Of a stretch of DNA of 64,000 bases, positions 49,722-57,915 are shown in pieces. The position numbers and the translations under genes are program-made. Position 1 is the first letter of the stretch, and each line of letters starts with the position of its first letter. This stretch comes from an uncultured Dehalococcoidia bacterium (GTDB lineage Bacteria > Chloroflexota > Dehalococcoidia > Lucifugimonadales > CAJWER01). The notes beneath the pieces were generated by a model that saw only the letters and a list, made by a program, of their open reading frames with translations, did not search any database and had not been told where the DNA came from. The stretch spans positions 2,028,943 to 2,092,942 of the forward strand of contig OY282442.1 of assembly GCA_958296115.1 (NCBI GenBank), given 5' to 3'.

Positions 49722-50201
49722 ATGGACCATAACAGTGCCCGAACAGGCCGTCTCGTCGTCTCCACAATCTTGATCGCCCTTGGATCCGCCCCCCTAACGG
49801 CGTCAAGGGTACAGGGAGCCGACCTCCGCGCTATCGGCGACCCCGAAGGGCTGAACGCACAGCATACCACCCTGTTCTGCTCCATCCCCGGCGACCTCGT
49901 CCTCAAGACATACGACATGGCTAGGGCGATGCGTGACGCTGGCGTGCCCGTCATAGGCGGATTCCAGATGCCGGTGGAGACGGAGTGCCTGCGCCTACTG
50001 TTGCGTGGCAACCAGCCCACCCAACGCAACGACAGGCTCTTCCTCGCTCACGCTACATCCCACGGCAAGATCGAAACCTTCGCCCGCAAGCTTGCCAAGT
50101 CCAGCAAACCCCTGCTGACGCTGGACAGCCCCGCCAACGCGAATCTGGATGCGGATGGAGCGGAAGGATCGACCACCATCCTAGCAGACTCTTCAGGTTG
50201 A
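49722..50201 (+). CDS. DprA-like Rossmann protein with internal deletion
   Basis: The 159-residue protein has the hallmark blocks of a DprA-related family: LFCSIPGDLVLKTYDMARA (about 51-69), VPVIGGFQMPVETECLRLLLRG (in two parts, about 75-96) and a C-terminal KPLLTLDSPANANL (about 133-146). Full-length relatives have some 50 residues between LLRG and the final part, carrying the ICPAR-type loop; here LLRGNQP runs straight into RNDRLFLAHA. The gene seems to be an in-frame deletion form and may be inactive. The family binds single-stranded DNA or nucleotides in DprA. It opens the island after tRNA-Ala. Confidence 0.7.
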   Translation: MDHNSARTGRLVVSTILIALGSAPLTASRVQGADLRAIGDPEGLNAQHTTLFCSIPGDLVLKTYDMARAMRDAGVPVIGGFQMPVETECLRLLLRGNQPTQRNDRLFLAHATSHGKIETFARKLAKSSKPLLTLDSPANANLDADGAEGSTTILADSSG

Positions 50202-50212
50202 GGTGCTTTCTG

Positions 50213-52228
50213 GTGCAGCCAAGTTCAGATAAGTACACCATGCGGATATCCCGGCTTACCATCGACAAGCTGGGCATCCAGATGTACGACAGAGTGTCCG
50301 CTGTCTTGGCCGAGTTGATTGCCAACGCTTACGACGCCGACGCCGAGCACGTGAAGATAACGCTGCCTTTCGGTCAGTACCTAGCTCGGAGGATAGAAGG
50401 AAAGGTCAAAGATCAGGGATTTGAGATTGTTATTGAGGATGACGGGGGAGGGATGACTGCACAGGAAGTCAACGACTACTACCTGAACGTTGGTTACAAC
50501 CGAAGAGTGAAACGAAGCGATGTAACCCCTAGATTCCAGAGACAGGTCATGGGGAGAAAAGGAATTGGGAAGCTGGCGCCTTTCGGAATCTGTCGTGAAG
50601 TAGAAGTCATTAGTGCGGGCGGGACCAAGACTGACAGGGGTTATCCTGTATCCAACTTGATTCTTGACCTAGACGACATTCTCACTGAGCAGTCGGACGC
50701 ATCCGGGAATGTTGAACCTTATCATCCGAAACTTGGTAGGAAGGATGGCGGCTATGCTGATACTACAGGGACCACGCTTATCTTAAGACGCTTTGACCGC
50801 AGACGCGTTCCTACTGGAGAGGAATTGGATCGGCAGATGGCGGCCCGGTTCGGCCTGACTCAGGTGAATTGGAGTGTCCAACTAGAGGATAGTACCGGAG
50901 CAGGCAGAGTCATCGAACTCGGTACTCTACAGGTTGACATTATGCCCAACACACGTATCGAAGTGGGCAATAGGCCAGTAAATGTGGATGGTCAGTTCTA
51001 TCCTGTGTCGGGTTGGATTGCCTACGCAAAGGACCCCTATAAGGACGAAGTGATGGCTGGAGTCCGCCTCTACGCCAGAGGAAAGATTGTTGCTCAGACT
51101 AGGGACTTTGACATTAAGACTGGCTTCACCGGCGAGTTCAAGATGAGAAGTTACCTCACAGGAGCGATCCACGCCGAGTGGTTGGACGAGGACGAGGATT
51201 TCGTGCGGACCGACAGGCAAGACATTATTTGGAACTCTGACCTTGGAACCTCACTACGGGAGTGGGGTCGAGAACTCTTGAAAGAGCTCGCTGCCAAGTC
51301 AGAGGCAAGTACGGGGCAGCGCGCCTGGGACCTTTTCCTTGAAGGATCCCAATTGGACGAGCGTCTCAAAGTGGCTCATCCCAATGACAGGGCTATAAGA
51401 GACTCAGTCCTGAGAGCGGCGAGGTCACTGATAACACGCGCAGATCGAGATTCCATCAGGGATCCTGATTACAGAGACCGAATGGTGCGTCTCGCTTACG
51501 CAATAGGACCTCATAGCACTCTGCTCACTACACTATATGAAGTTGCTTCGGTAACGGACGGGGCTACGGATGTGATCCTTGACCTCTTTGAGAAGGCCAG
51601 ATTGGTAGAGATGTACTCTCTTGGTCAGGTCGCTCAAGAGCGGGTCGGTGCTATTGAGCAACTTCGGAGGCTCGTATCTGCCCCCTCGACTGTTGAGCGA
51701 CAACTGCAAAAGCTCATCGAGACTGCGCCGTGGATACTCTATCCTGACTGGACACCGTTAAGCTTCAACCAGTCTCTTGCGTCGACTCGAACAAGTTTCC
51801 AGAGTTGGTATCTAGCCAAGTACGGCGAGGATATCGTTACCTCGGTTATAGATAATTCAGACAAGAAGCCTGACTTCGTAATGCTCAACCACGAGGGCCG
51901 ATTGGAGATCATAGAGATCAAACGCCCCCAGCACGCTTTGGCAGACGAGGAATTCGACAGAGCGTTCGGCTATTTGACAGCGGTGAGGAAGTTCATTGAT
52001 GATACATCTGTAGTAAAGGCGTCCTTCCCCGAGGCCAGGCTGACGATTGTATGTGACGCGCTGAACCTAGATGCTCTGAGATTGAATGCTATCCGTACTG
52101 ACTCTGAAATTTTTCACAAGACGTGGCATGATCTCCTTGAATCCGCTAGCCGAAGTCACGAAGACTTCCTCAAGGTGGTCGGGGAAATGCAAGGGGAACT
52201 ACCGGAATTGTCGGCAGAGGGAGAGTGA
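50213..52228 (+). CDS. GHKL ATPase with C-terminal PD-(D/E)XK nuclease domain (MutL/MORC-like)
   Basis: The roughly 671-residue protein has a GHKL ATPase at the N-terminus: N box ELIANAYDADA (about 34-44), G1 box DDGGGM (76-81) and G2 box GRKGIGK (114-120). A middle transducer-like region follows (FTGEFKMRSYLTGAIHAEWL near 310-330), then helices. The C-terminal domain has KKPDFVMLNHEGRLEII with EIKRP (about 551-572), a PD-(D/E)XK nuclease core. The GTG at 50213 has a GAGGTG site 7 bases upstream; the ATG at 50240 has none. Such ATPases occur in restriction operons with C5 methylases and Vsr. It probably senses foreign or unmethylated DNA and cuts it. Base composition is AT-richer than the host. 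Confidence 0.85.
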   Translation: MQPSSDKYTMRISRLTIDKLGIQMYDRVSAVLAELIANAYDADAEHVKITLPFGQYLARRIEGKVKDQGFEIVIEDDGGGMTAQEVNDYYLNVGYNRRVKRSDVTPRFQRQVMGRKGIGKLAPFGICREVEVISAGGTKTDRGYPVSNLILDLDDILTEQSDASGNVEPYHPKLGRKDGGYADTTGTTLILRRFDRRRVPTGEELDRQMAARFGLTQVNWSVQLEDSTGAGRVIELGTLQVDIMPNTRIEVGNRPVNVDGQFYPVSGWIAYAKDPYKDEVMAGVRLYARGKIVAQTRDFDIKTGFTGEFKMRSYLTGAIHAEWLDEDEDFVRTDRQDIIWNSDLGTSLREWGRELLKELAAKSEASTGQRAWDLFLEGSQLDERLKVAHPNDRAIRDSVLRAARSLITRADRDSIRDPDYRDRMVRLAYAIGPHSTLLTTLYEVASVTDGATDVILDLFEKARLVEMYSLGQVAQERVGAIEQLRRLVSAPSTVERQLQKLIETAPWILYPDWTPLSFNQSLASTRTSFQSWYLAKYGEDIVTSVIDNSDKKPDFVMLNHEGRLEIIEIKRPQHALADEEFDRAFGYLTAVRKFIDDTSVVKASFPEARLTIVCDALNLDALRLNAIRTDSEIFHKTWHDLLESASRSHEDFLKVVGEMQGELPELSAEGE

Positions 52229-52231
52229 CCA

Positions 52232-52711
52232 TTGCCTACGGATGTGATGAAGCCCTCCCAGCGCTATCTTGCTATGGCGCATAACCGGGGAAGAACCCAT
52301 CCTGAGCGAGCCTTGGCTTCGGGACTGTGGCGTCGAGGGGTGCGCTACTTCACTCACGAAGGCTATAAATCCGTCAAGGGCGAGCGGCTTCCTGGAAATC
52401 CTGACATGGTATTACCTCGAAGATGGATCGTCATCTTTGTTGACGGGTGTTTCTGGCACGGTTGCCCCGAATGCCGCAAGCACTTGGGATTGAAGGGCGA
52501 ATTCTGGGTGAATAAAATAAGCGCCAACAGAGAACGAGACATTCGGTTCACTAAGGAACTTACAGACGCCGGCTGGACGGTGTTTCGTATTCCAGAGCAC
52601 GACGTTAGAACCAAGACGGCGCTCGCATTGACCATCGACCGCCTAGTTCCTATTATACGGGAAGCGCCACCCAAGAGAACTACCTCCGTTGTAGGAGATG
52701 ATAGTGTCTAG
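52232..52711 (+). CDS. vsr: Very short patch repair endonuclease (Vsr)
   Basis: The roughly 159-residue enzyme has the Vsr motifs: RGRTHPERALASGLWRRG (about 19-36), GNPDMVLPRRWIVIFVDG (55-72, metal Asp58), CFWHGCPEC (73-81) and WVNKISANRERD (92-103). In E. coli Vsr nicks T-G mismatches that arise when 5-methylcytosine from Dcm loses its amino group. The neighbouring C5 methylase fits this role. In restriction operons it may also act as the cutting enzyme. TTG at 52232 with GGGAGAG upstream or ATG at 52247 are both possible starts. It overlaps the methylase gene by 14 bp. Confidence 0.9.
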   Translation: MPTDVMKPSQRYLAMAHNRGRTHPERALASGLWRRGVRYFTHEGYKSVKGERLPGNPDMVLPRRWIVIFVDGCFWHGCPECRKHLGLKGEFWVNKISANRERDIRFTKELTDAGWTVFRIPEHDVRTKTALALTIDRLVPIIREAPPKRTTSVVGDDSV

Positions 52712-54158
52712 TCAGCCACTCCGCGACTTCATAATGCAGAATAGGCCAGCGGTGGCGGCCCCCGGGACAGCGATTTCCCTGTTCTCAGGGGCTGGTTTGA
52801 GTGATCTGGGGTACGAGATGGCCGGGTTCCAGTTCGTCGTACAGGTCGAGATAGACCAGAGGCGAGCCGCCATTGGTTCCGCCAACTTCCCTATGTCTCA
52901 ATGGCTAACTTGCGATGTTCGTGGCAATGGGAGCGAAGTCGCCGCAGCATACTGCCGGTCCACGTCCAGGCGGCTGGACTTGCTGGTGGCGACGCCCCCG
53001 TGCCAGGGGATGAGTAGCTCGAATCCCAGCAGAGGCAAACGGCAGACTCCGCAAGCAAAGGCCCTGGAGGAAAAGAACCGCCTGTTGTTGGAAGTTATCC
53101 CAATAGCTTGCCTGTTGGAGCCGAGGATAATAGTCATCGAAAACGTTCGTCAGGTGTTGACTCTTGAAGTCGAATACGATGGCGGAAAGGGCAGAGCCGT
53201 TGACCTTCTTCGTGCCCACCTGCCCAAGTACGAAGTGTTCCCTAGAGTGGTGAACGTCGCCGACTACGGCGTTCCACAAGTCAGAAAACGGGCGCTGGTG
53301 GTAGCCGTGCATAAGGAAGAGACCTTCTTGGAGAGAATGCTGTCGCAAAACCGATTCCCAATACCACGCCCAACCCATGCTGAGCAGTCAAACAATGGAG
53401 TGCGACCGTGGGTGAGCATCCGGGAGTGGTTGGAGTCCATGGAGTATGAACCGCTGGACGCAAGATCCAAGGATGCCGCACGAGGGACTCACCCCTTGCA
53501 CTTCGTTCCCGCCTACGGGCCGGACCGGTATCGGCAGATCAGCGAGATACCTCCGTACTCGGGTCGCAGCGCCTACGACAACGATAAGTGCCCTTGGTGC
53601 AGTCGGCAGAAAGTCGACGCCGGTTTGGCAGTGTGCCCTGATTGTGGCGGGACCATGTATAACAGGCCCTACCTTGAAAGAGACGGGTGGCCATCTCTCA
53701 TCAAGGGCTTCAAGTCTAGTTATCGGCGAATGAGTCCTGGGCGACCCGCGTACACCATCACTACCAATTCGAGCCACATAGGGAGCGACTTCAAGATTCA
53801 TCCCTGGGAGAACAGGGTACTCAGCATTTTGGAGTGCGCCGACCTGCAGACAGTCCCTAGATTCTACGACTGGACACGAGCGACAGAGGATCGTACGCTC
53901 TACCTTATCCGCAACTTGATTGGTGAGGCGTTCCCAACCTACTTCACTTACTTGCACGGTCGAGTCTTATCTGAGTTCCTGTCAGGTTCTGCGTCGCAGC
54001 CACGTAACCCGTCAACCCCTACCAGACTGAGAAACATCGGGGACTACGGCCAGACGAAGCCGTGGTCAAAGCCGGTGGCTCCAACGCAAGCCATGTCGGA
54101 CCGAGAGTTGCGTGGCTCTGCCGGCCGCCAGGATCGCCACGCTGGTCGCGCCTGCTGA
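52698..54158 (+). CDS. C5-cytosine DNA methyltransferase
   Basis: The 486-residue enzyme has motif I ISLFSGAGLSDLGYE (26-40), motif IV PPCQG with catalytic Cys102, ENV (148-150), VPQVRKR (192-198) and a late motif IX-X region (LIRNLIGEAFP, near 408). The target-recognition region carries a zinc ribbon (CPWC at 298-301, CPDC at 313-316). This is less usual and may set the sequence specificity. It modifies cytosine at position 5 and would protect the host against the ATPase-nuclease encoded upstream. It is the last gene of the island; the final 25 residues are basic and variable. Confidence 0.92.
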   Translation: MIVSSQPLRDFIMQNRPAVAAPGTAISLFSGAGLSDLGYEMAGFQFVVQVEIDQRRAAIGSANFPMSQWLTCDVRGNGSEVAAAYCRSTSRRLDLLVATPPCQGMSSSNPSRGKRQTPQAKALEEKNRLLLEVIPIACLLEPRIIVIENVRQVLTLEVEYDGGKGRAVDLLRAHLPKYEVFPRVVNVADYGVPQVRKRALVVAVHKEETFLERMLSQNRFPIPRPTHAEQSNNGVRPWVSIREWLESMEYEPLDARSKDAARGTHPLHFVPAYGPDRYRQISEIPPYSGRSAYDNDKCPWCSRQKVDAGLAVCPDCGGTMYNRPYLERDGWPSLIKGFKSSYRRMSPGRPAYTITTNSSHIGSDFKIHPWENRVLSILECADLQTVPRFYDWTRATEDRTLYLIRNLIGEAFPTYFTYLHGRVLSEFLSGSASQPRNPSTPTRLRNIGDYGQTKPWSKPVAPTQAMSDRELRGSAGRQDRHAGRAC

Positions 54159-54284
54159 GCTGAACAGGCTCGGCCCCTAGAGGACTCCACCCCAGCCGCT
54201 ATGCTGGAATCTGCGTTGGGCCGTGTGTACAATCGTTGCGTTGCGTCGGGGTATGCGAAGGTCTGGATAGGAGGGGGTGGCGGC

Positions 54285-54689
54285 TTGAGCGGCGGTCTAT
54301 CGCGGAGGGCGGGTCCATCTAAGGCGCTGGGGACGCACCTGCTGTTGGAGCTGCGGGAATGCGACCCGGAGCTGTTGGACGACCTGGCCTTCATCGAGTC
54401 CGCAATGGTGGGCGCGGCCCTGGAGGCTGGCGCTACCATCGTGGGGCAGTCGTTCCACAAGTTCACCCCCAGAGGCGTGACGGGGATAATCGCCATAGCG
54501 GAGTCGCACCTGTGCATTCACACGTGGCCGGAGCACAGGTACGCCGCGGTCGACGTCTTCACGTGTGGCGCGGCTTTTGCGCCGAGCAAGGCTGCCGACC
54601 TCATCATCGACAGCCTGGAGTGCGGGAGCCACTCCGCTACCGAGGTGAGGCGGGGGCCCGTCTCGTCCGGGGCGTCCGTCAAGGTCTGA
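54285..54689 (+). CDS. speH: S-adenosylmethionine decarboxylase proenzyme
   Basis: The roughly 134-residue prokaryotic SAMDC has the block GVTGIIAIAESHLCIHTWPE (about 64-83). The chain cuts itself before Ser74 to form the pyruvoyl cofactor; His79 and Cys94 (VFTCG) are the other active-site residues. It makes decarboxylated SAM, the aminopropyl donor for spermidine. The TTG at 54285 is used because AGGAGG lies 8-10 bases before it. The upstream ATG at 54201 lies before a likely -10 box (TACAAT, 54228-54233). It overlaps speE as TGATG. Confidence 0.9.
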   Translation: MSGGLSRRAGPSKALGTHLLLELRECDPELLDDLAFIESAMVGAALEAGATIVGQSFHKFTPRGVTGIIAIAESHLCIHTWPEHRYAAVDVFTCGAAFAPSKAADLIIDSLECGSHSATEVRRGPVSSGASVKV

Positions 54690-55621
54690 TGCAGAGCGGG
54701 GTCGGGCTGCCGGTGGACGGCGACTGGCATTACGAGCGCATAACCCCGGACCTCATCCAGGGCGAGCGCGTCGAGCGTGTCATTCATGCCGGAAGGACCG
54801 CCTACCAATCCGTCGTCATACAGGACACCGCGCGCTTCGGCAGGTCCCTAGTCCTGGACGACAAGACGCAGTCAACCGAGGCGGACGAGTTCGTGTATCA
54901 CGAGTCCCTCGTCCACCCCCCGATGATAGCCCATCCAGGCCCGCGCCGGGTCCTCCTGGCGGGCGGCGGCGAGGGCGCGACGGCGCGGGAGGTCCTGCGC
55001 CACGAGCTGGTGGAGCGCGTGGTGATGGTGGACATAGACGAGGAGGTGGTTGACCTATGCCGCGTCCATCTGCCGTCGTTCCACCAGGGAGCCTTCGACG
55101 ACCCGCGCCTCGAACTGCGCCACGCGGACGCCCTGGAGTTCCTGGAGGAGTCGCCCGATGAGTTCGACGCTGCGATAATAGACGTCCCCGACCCCCTCGA
55201 AGGCGGGCCCGCATACCTGCTGTACACGGTCGAGTTCTACGAGCTGGTGAAGACGCGGCTGGCGCCCGGCGGACTGCTCGTCGCCCAGTCGGGCCCCACA
55301 GGCCCAGCCTTCTACGAGCAATGCTTCTCCGCGGTCGCGCGCACCATCGGCGCGGCATTCCCGAAGGTGTCCGCATACGAGACGTTCGTGCCGTCCTTCG
55401 GGGCAACGTGGGGCTTCGTAGTCGGCTCCCTAGGCCCGGACCCGGCGGCCCTCGACCGCGCGGAGGTCGACGCGAGACTGGAGTCCCGGGTCGGTGCGGG
55501 CCTGCGGCACTACGACGGCGAGACCCACGTCGGCATGTTCGCCCTGCCCAAGTACATTCGCGCCGCGATGGCAGCCGAGCGCAGGACTATCACCAAGGCC
55601 AATCCCCTCTTCGTGACGTAG
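54689..55621 (+). CDS. speE: Polyamine aminopropyltransferase (spermidine synthase)
   Basis: The 310-residue enzyme has the family blocks SLVLDDKTQSTEADEFVYHE (about 53-72), VLLAGGGEGATAREVL (SAM-type loop, about 88-103), VVMVDIDEEVVDL (about 112) and the DVPDPLEGGPAYLLYTVEFY gate (about 170-189). It transfers the aminopropyl group made by SpeH to putrescine. The common DxSDP motif is DVPDP here; this change is seen in enzymes that use other acceptors such as agmatine, so the product might be aminopropylagmatine rather than spermidine. Confidence 0.92.
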   Translation: MQSGVGLPVDGDWHYERITPDLIQGERVERVIHAGRTAYQSVVIQDTARFGRSLVLDDKTQSTEADEFVYHESLVHPPMIAHPGPRRVLLAGGGEGATAREVLRHELVERVVMVDIDEEVVDLCRVHLPSFHQGAFDDPRLELRHADALEFLEESPDEFDAAIIDVPDPLEGGPAYLLYTVEFYELVKTRLAPGGLLVAQSGPTGPAFYEQCFSAVARTIGAAFPKVSAYETFVPSFGATWGFVVGSLGPDPAALDRAEVDARLESRVGAGLRHYDGETHVGMFALPKYIRAAMAAERRTITKANPLFVT

Positions 55622-55676
55622 CGCCAGTACCGGACGTCTGGTATCTTGCTCTGAGATAGGAACGGGAGGAGCGGCC

Positions 55677-56582
55677 ATGCAGATAGGGCTTATCGGCTTG
55701 GGGCGTATGGGTGGGAACATGGCCCAGCGCCTGCTCCAGGGCGGCCACGATGTCGTAGCGTACGACCCCAACGCCGATGCGGTCGAAGCGCAGGCGGGGG
55801 CCGGCGCGGCGGGCGCCCACTCGCTGGCCGACCTCGCCGCGAAGCTCGACCCTCCCAGGGCCGCGTGGTGCATGGCCCCGGCTGGCGAGCCGACGGAGAC
55901 CGCCATTGCCGCCCTCGCCGACGAGATGGAGCCGGGCGATACCGTCATAGACGGGGGCAACTCCAACTACAAGGACAGCATCCGGCGGGCCGAGACGCTG
56001 GGCGAAAGGGGAATAGCCTTCCTCGACGTCGGCACGAGCGGGGGGATATGGGGCCTCGCCGAGGGGTACAGCCTCATGATAGGCGGCGACAGGACGGCGT
56101 TCGAGCGGCTGGAGCCGATATTCCAGACCCTCGCGCCCGGACCAGACCGGGGCTACGGCCGAGTGGGGCCGGCAGGCGCGGGCCACTTCGTGAAGATGGC
56201 GCATAATGGCATCGAATACGGCCTCATGCAGGCATACGCCGAAGGGTTCGAGCTGATGGCCGCGAAAGACGAGCTGGACCTCGACCTCGCGCAGATAGCC
56301 CAGATATGGCGGCACGGGAGCGTAGTGCGCTCATGGCTGCTCGACCTGACCGCCGCAGCCCTCGAAGAAGACCCGCGGCTCGCCGACCTGGAAGCCTACG
56401 TCGAAGACTCCGGCGAGGGCCGGTGGACCCTCCAGGAGTCCATAGACCTGGCGGTGCCCATCCCCGTGATAGCGGCGTCGCTGCAGGCTCGCTTCAGGTC
56501 GCGCCAAGAGGCGCCGTTCGGCCCCAAGCTCCTAGCCGCGATGCGGAACCAGTTCGGAGGCCACGCCGTCAGGAAGAAGTGA
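55677..56582 (+). CDS. gnd: 6-phosphogluconate dehydrogenase, short (GndA/YqeC) type
   Basis: The 301-residue enzyme has the NADP/NAD fold start MQIGLIGLGRMGGNMAQRL, DGGNSNYKDS (about 97-106), the substrate block DVGTSGGIWGL (about 117-127) and the catalytic KMAHNGIEYG (about 176-185). It turns 6-phosphogluconate to ribulose-5-phosphate and CO2 and gives reduced coenzyme. This short form is typical of Gram-positive bacteria and is often NAD-linked. A GGGAGGAG site precedes the ATG. It stands alone and faces the TolB-like lipoprotein gene convergently. Confidence 0.92.
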   Translation: MQIGLIGLGRMGGNMAQRLLQGGHDVVAYDPNADAVEAQAGAGAAGAHSLADLAAKLDPPRAAWCMAPAGEPTETAIAALADEMEPGDTVIDGGNSNYKDSIRRAETLGERGIAFLDVGTSGGIWGLAEGYSLMIGGDRTAFERLEPIFQTLAPGPDRGYGRVGPAGAGHFVKMAHNGIEYGLMQAYAEGFELMAAKDELDLDLAQIAQIWRHGSVVRSWLLDLTAAALEEDPRLADLEAYVEDSGEGRWTLQESIDLAVPIPVIAASLQARFRSRQEAPFGPKLLAAMRNQFGGHAVRKK

Positions 56583-56600
56583 AGCGGCAAGCCCCCGGCG

Positions 56601-57599
56601 CTACCACGACGGCTCGGTGTCCTCGAACTCGTTGTTCGTCAGGCGCTCCTGGTCCTCGCCGTCCGCCGACATGACGAATATCTCCGCGTCCCCGTCCAGG
56701 TACGACACGAACGCGATGCGGTCGCCGTTGGGAGACCACACTGGGTGACCGTCCCTCACCTCGTTGCGAGTGAGGCGCGCCGGCTCTTCCCCATCGCCGT
56801 CCACCCGCATGACGTATATCTCGGGGTTGCCGTCCCGCTCGGAAACGAACAGCAGCGACCGACCGTTCGGCGACCACGACACGGCGTACTCCGGCGCATC
56901 GGTCGCCGTCAGCCGTTTCTGCTCGCTGCCGTCCACGTTCATGACGTACACCTCTGGATTGCCGTCGCGCGTCGAGATGAAGGCGAACCGGCGCGCGTCC
57001 GGCGACCATATCGGCGCGGCGTCCGGCGTTTCGGTCAGCCTGTCCTCGTTCACGCCGTCCGGGTTGCGGACATATATGCCCATCTCCGCGCCCTCTCCCA
57101 CTGCGAACGACAGCGACGCGCCATCGGGAGACCACCCGCCAACGTCTCCGCTCTCAATGGAGGACAGCGGCATCGGCTGCGTGCCGTCGGCGTTGTTGAA
57201 GTATATGGACGTCCGCTCTGACGACTCCGCAACGTAAGCGAGGCGCGAAGCGTCGGGGGACCAGCGATGGCCGTAATAATCCCCCTCGCCGTCCGCCACG
57301 CGCCGCCACTCCTCCCCGTTCACCGTCATCGCCTCGAGCGCGACCCCCTCGGCCGACCTGGACAGGAACGCGACCATACTGCGGTTCGGGGAGACCTGCG
57401 GGGCGAAGTCGTCAGCCGCGCGGCGAGTGAGGTTGGTCTCGACCTTGTCGCTAACGCGGACGGAGTATATCTCAAGGTTGCCGTCCCGGTTCGAGGTGAA
57501 GACCACCGGCGGCTCTCCTGAAGTGCAGGCAAGAGCCGCGGCCATCATGAGGACGAGCGCCAGACACAAGCCGACCCGGCGCTTCTTCCATCGGATCAG
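56601..57599 (-). CDS. TolB-like WD40/PD40 beta-propeller lipoprotein
   Basis: The protein has a basic n-region (RWKKRR), a hydrophobic stretch and a lipobox ending in AALAC, then about six PD40 repeats of the form SWSPNGRSLLFVSERDGN, PEIYVMRVDG. It should sit outside the membrane and bind partners; TolB-type propellers also occur in DPP-like sensors. The true start is unclear. No ATG lies between the small zinc-ribbon gene upstream and the signal peptide, so CTG at 57599 is proposed. Longer readings would overlap that gene. The C-terminus breaks off after a seventh partial blade. Confidence 0.8.
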   Translation of the reverse strand: MIRWKKRRVGLCLALVLMMAAALACTSGEPPVVFTSNRDGNLEIYSVRVSDKVETNLTRRAADDFAPQVSPNRSMVAFLSRSAEGVALEAMTVNGEEWRRVADGEGDYYGHRWSPDASRLAYVAESSERTSIYFNNADGTQPMPLSSIESGDVGGWSPDGASLSFAVGEGAEMGIYVRNPDGVNEDRLTETPDAAPIWSPDARRFAFISTRDGNPEVYVMNVDGSEQKRLTATDAPEYAVSWSPNGRSLLFVSERDGNPEIYVMRVDGDGEEPARLTRNEVRDGHPVWSPNGDRIAFVSYLDGDAEIFVMSADGEDQERLTNNEFEDTEPSW

Positions 57600-57693
57600 A
57601 TTCCCCGCCGCAAGAGCGAGCTCGCAGCCCGCCTTAGAGTTCGGGCAGTCATAAGACAAGGCGATACAACTGTCCGGGAGCGACCGCGCCCTG

Positions 57694-57834
57694 CTAAGCC
57701 TTGCCGATCCGGAAAACCTTGGTGCCGCAGGTGGGACATGTCCCTTGGGTGGCGGGGCGCCCATTTTTCAGTGTGACCGGCTCTGGGTTGCTAATCTCGC
57801 GCTTCGACCTGCACTTGAAGCAATATGCCTCCAT
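57694..57834 (-). CDS. DUF5679 zinc-ribbon miniprotein
   Basis: The 46-residue protein reads MEAYCFKCRSKREISNP, then VTLKNGRPATQGTCPTCGT, and ends KVFRIGKA. Two CxxC pairs (Cys5/Cys8 and Cys33/Cys36) form a zinc ribbon. The same ribbon is known as DUF5679, found as single small proteins and as tails of DNA-binding proteins in Chloroflexota and Actinobacteria. A GGGAGG site lies 6 bases before the ATG. It is probably a nucleic-acid-binding accessory protein, but its function is not known. Confidence 0.88.
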   Translation of the reverse strand: MEAYCFKCRSKREISNPEPVTLKNGRPATQGTCPTCGTKVFRIGKA

Positions 57835-57915
57835 TCAGCGCCTCCCATATAGTTGTAGCAAGAACATAGGGCTTCTACGCCTAGCTGTCAATCCCTGCTG
57901 GAGCGTCATGCCTGC

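Noticed and set aside
49567-54200. att duplication of the tRNA-Ala 3' end at the far side of the island
   Set aside because: Only a weak match (CTCCACC near 54185) is present and there is no integrase gene, so site-specific integration is not shown.
57600-57764. N-terminal extension of the TolB-like lipoprotein to an ATG at 57764
   Set aside because: It would overlap the DUF5679 gene and put about 55 residues before the signal peptide.
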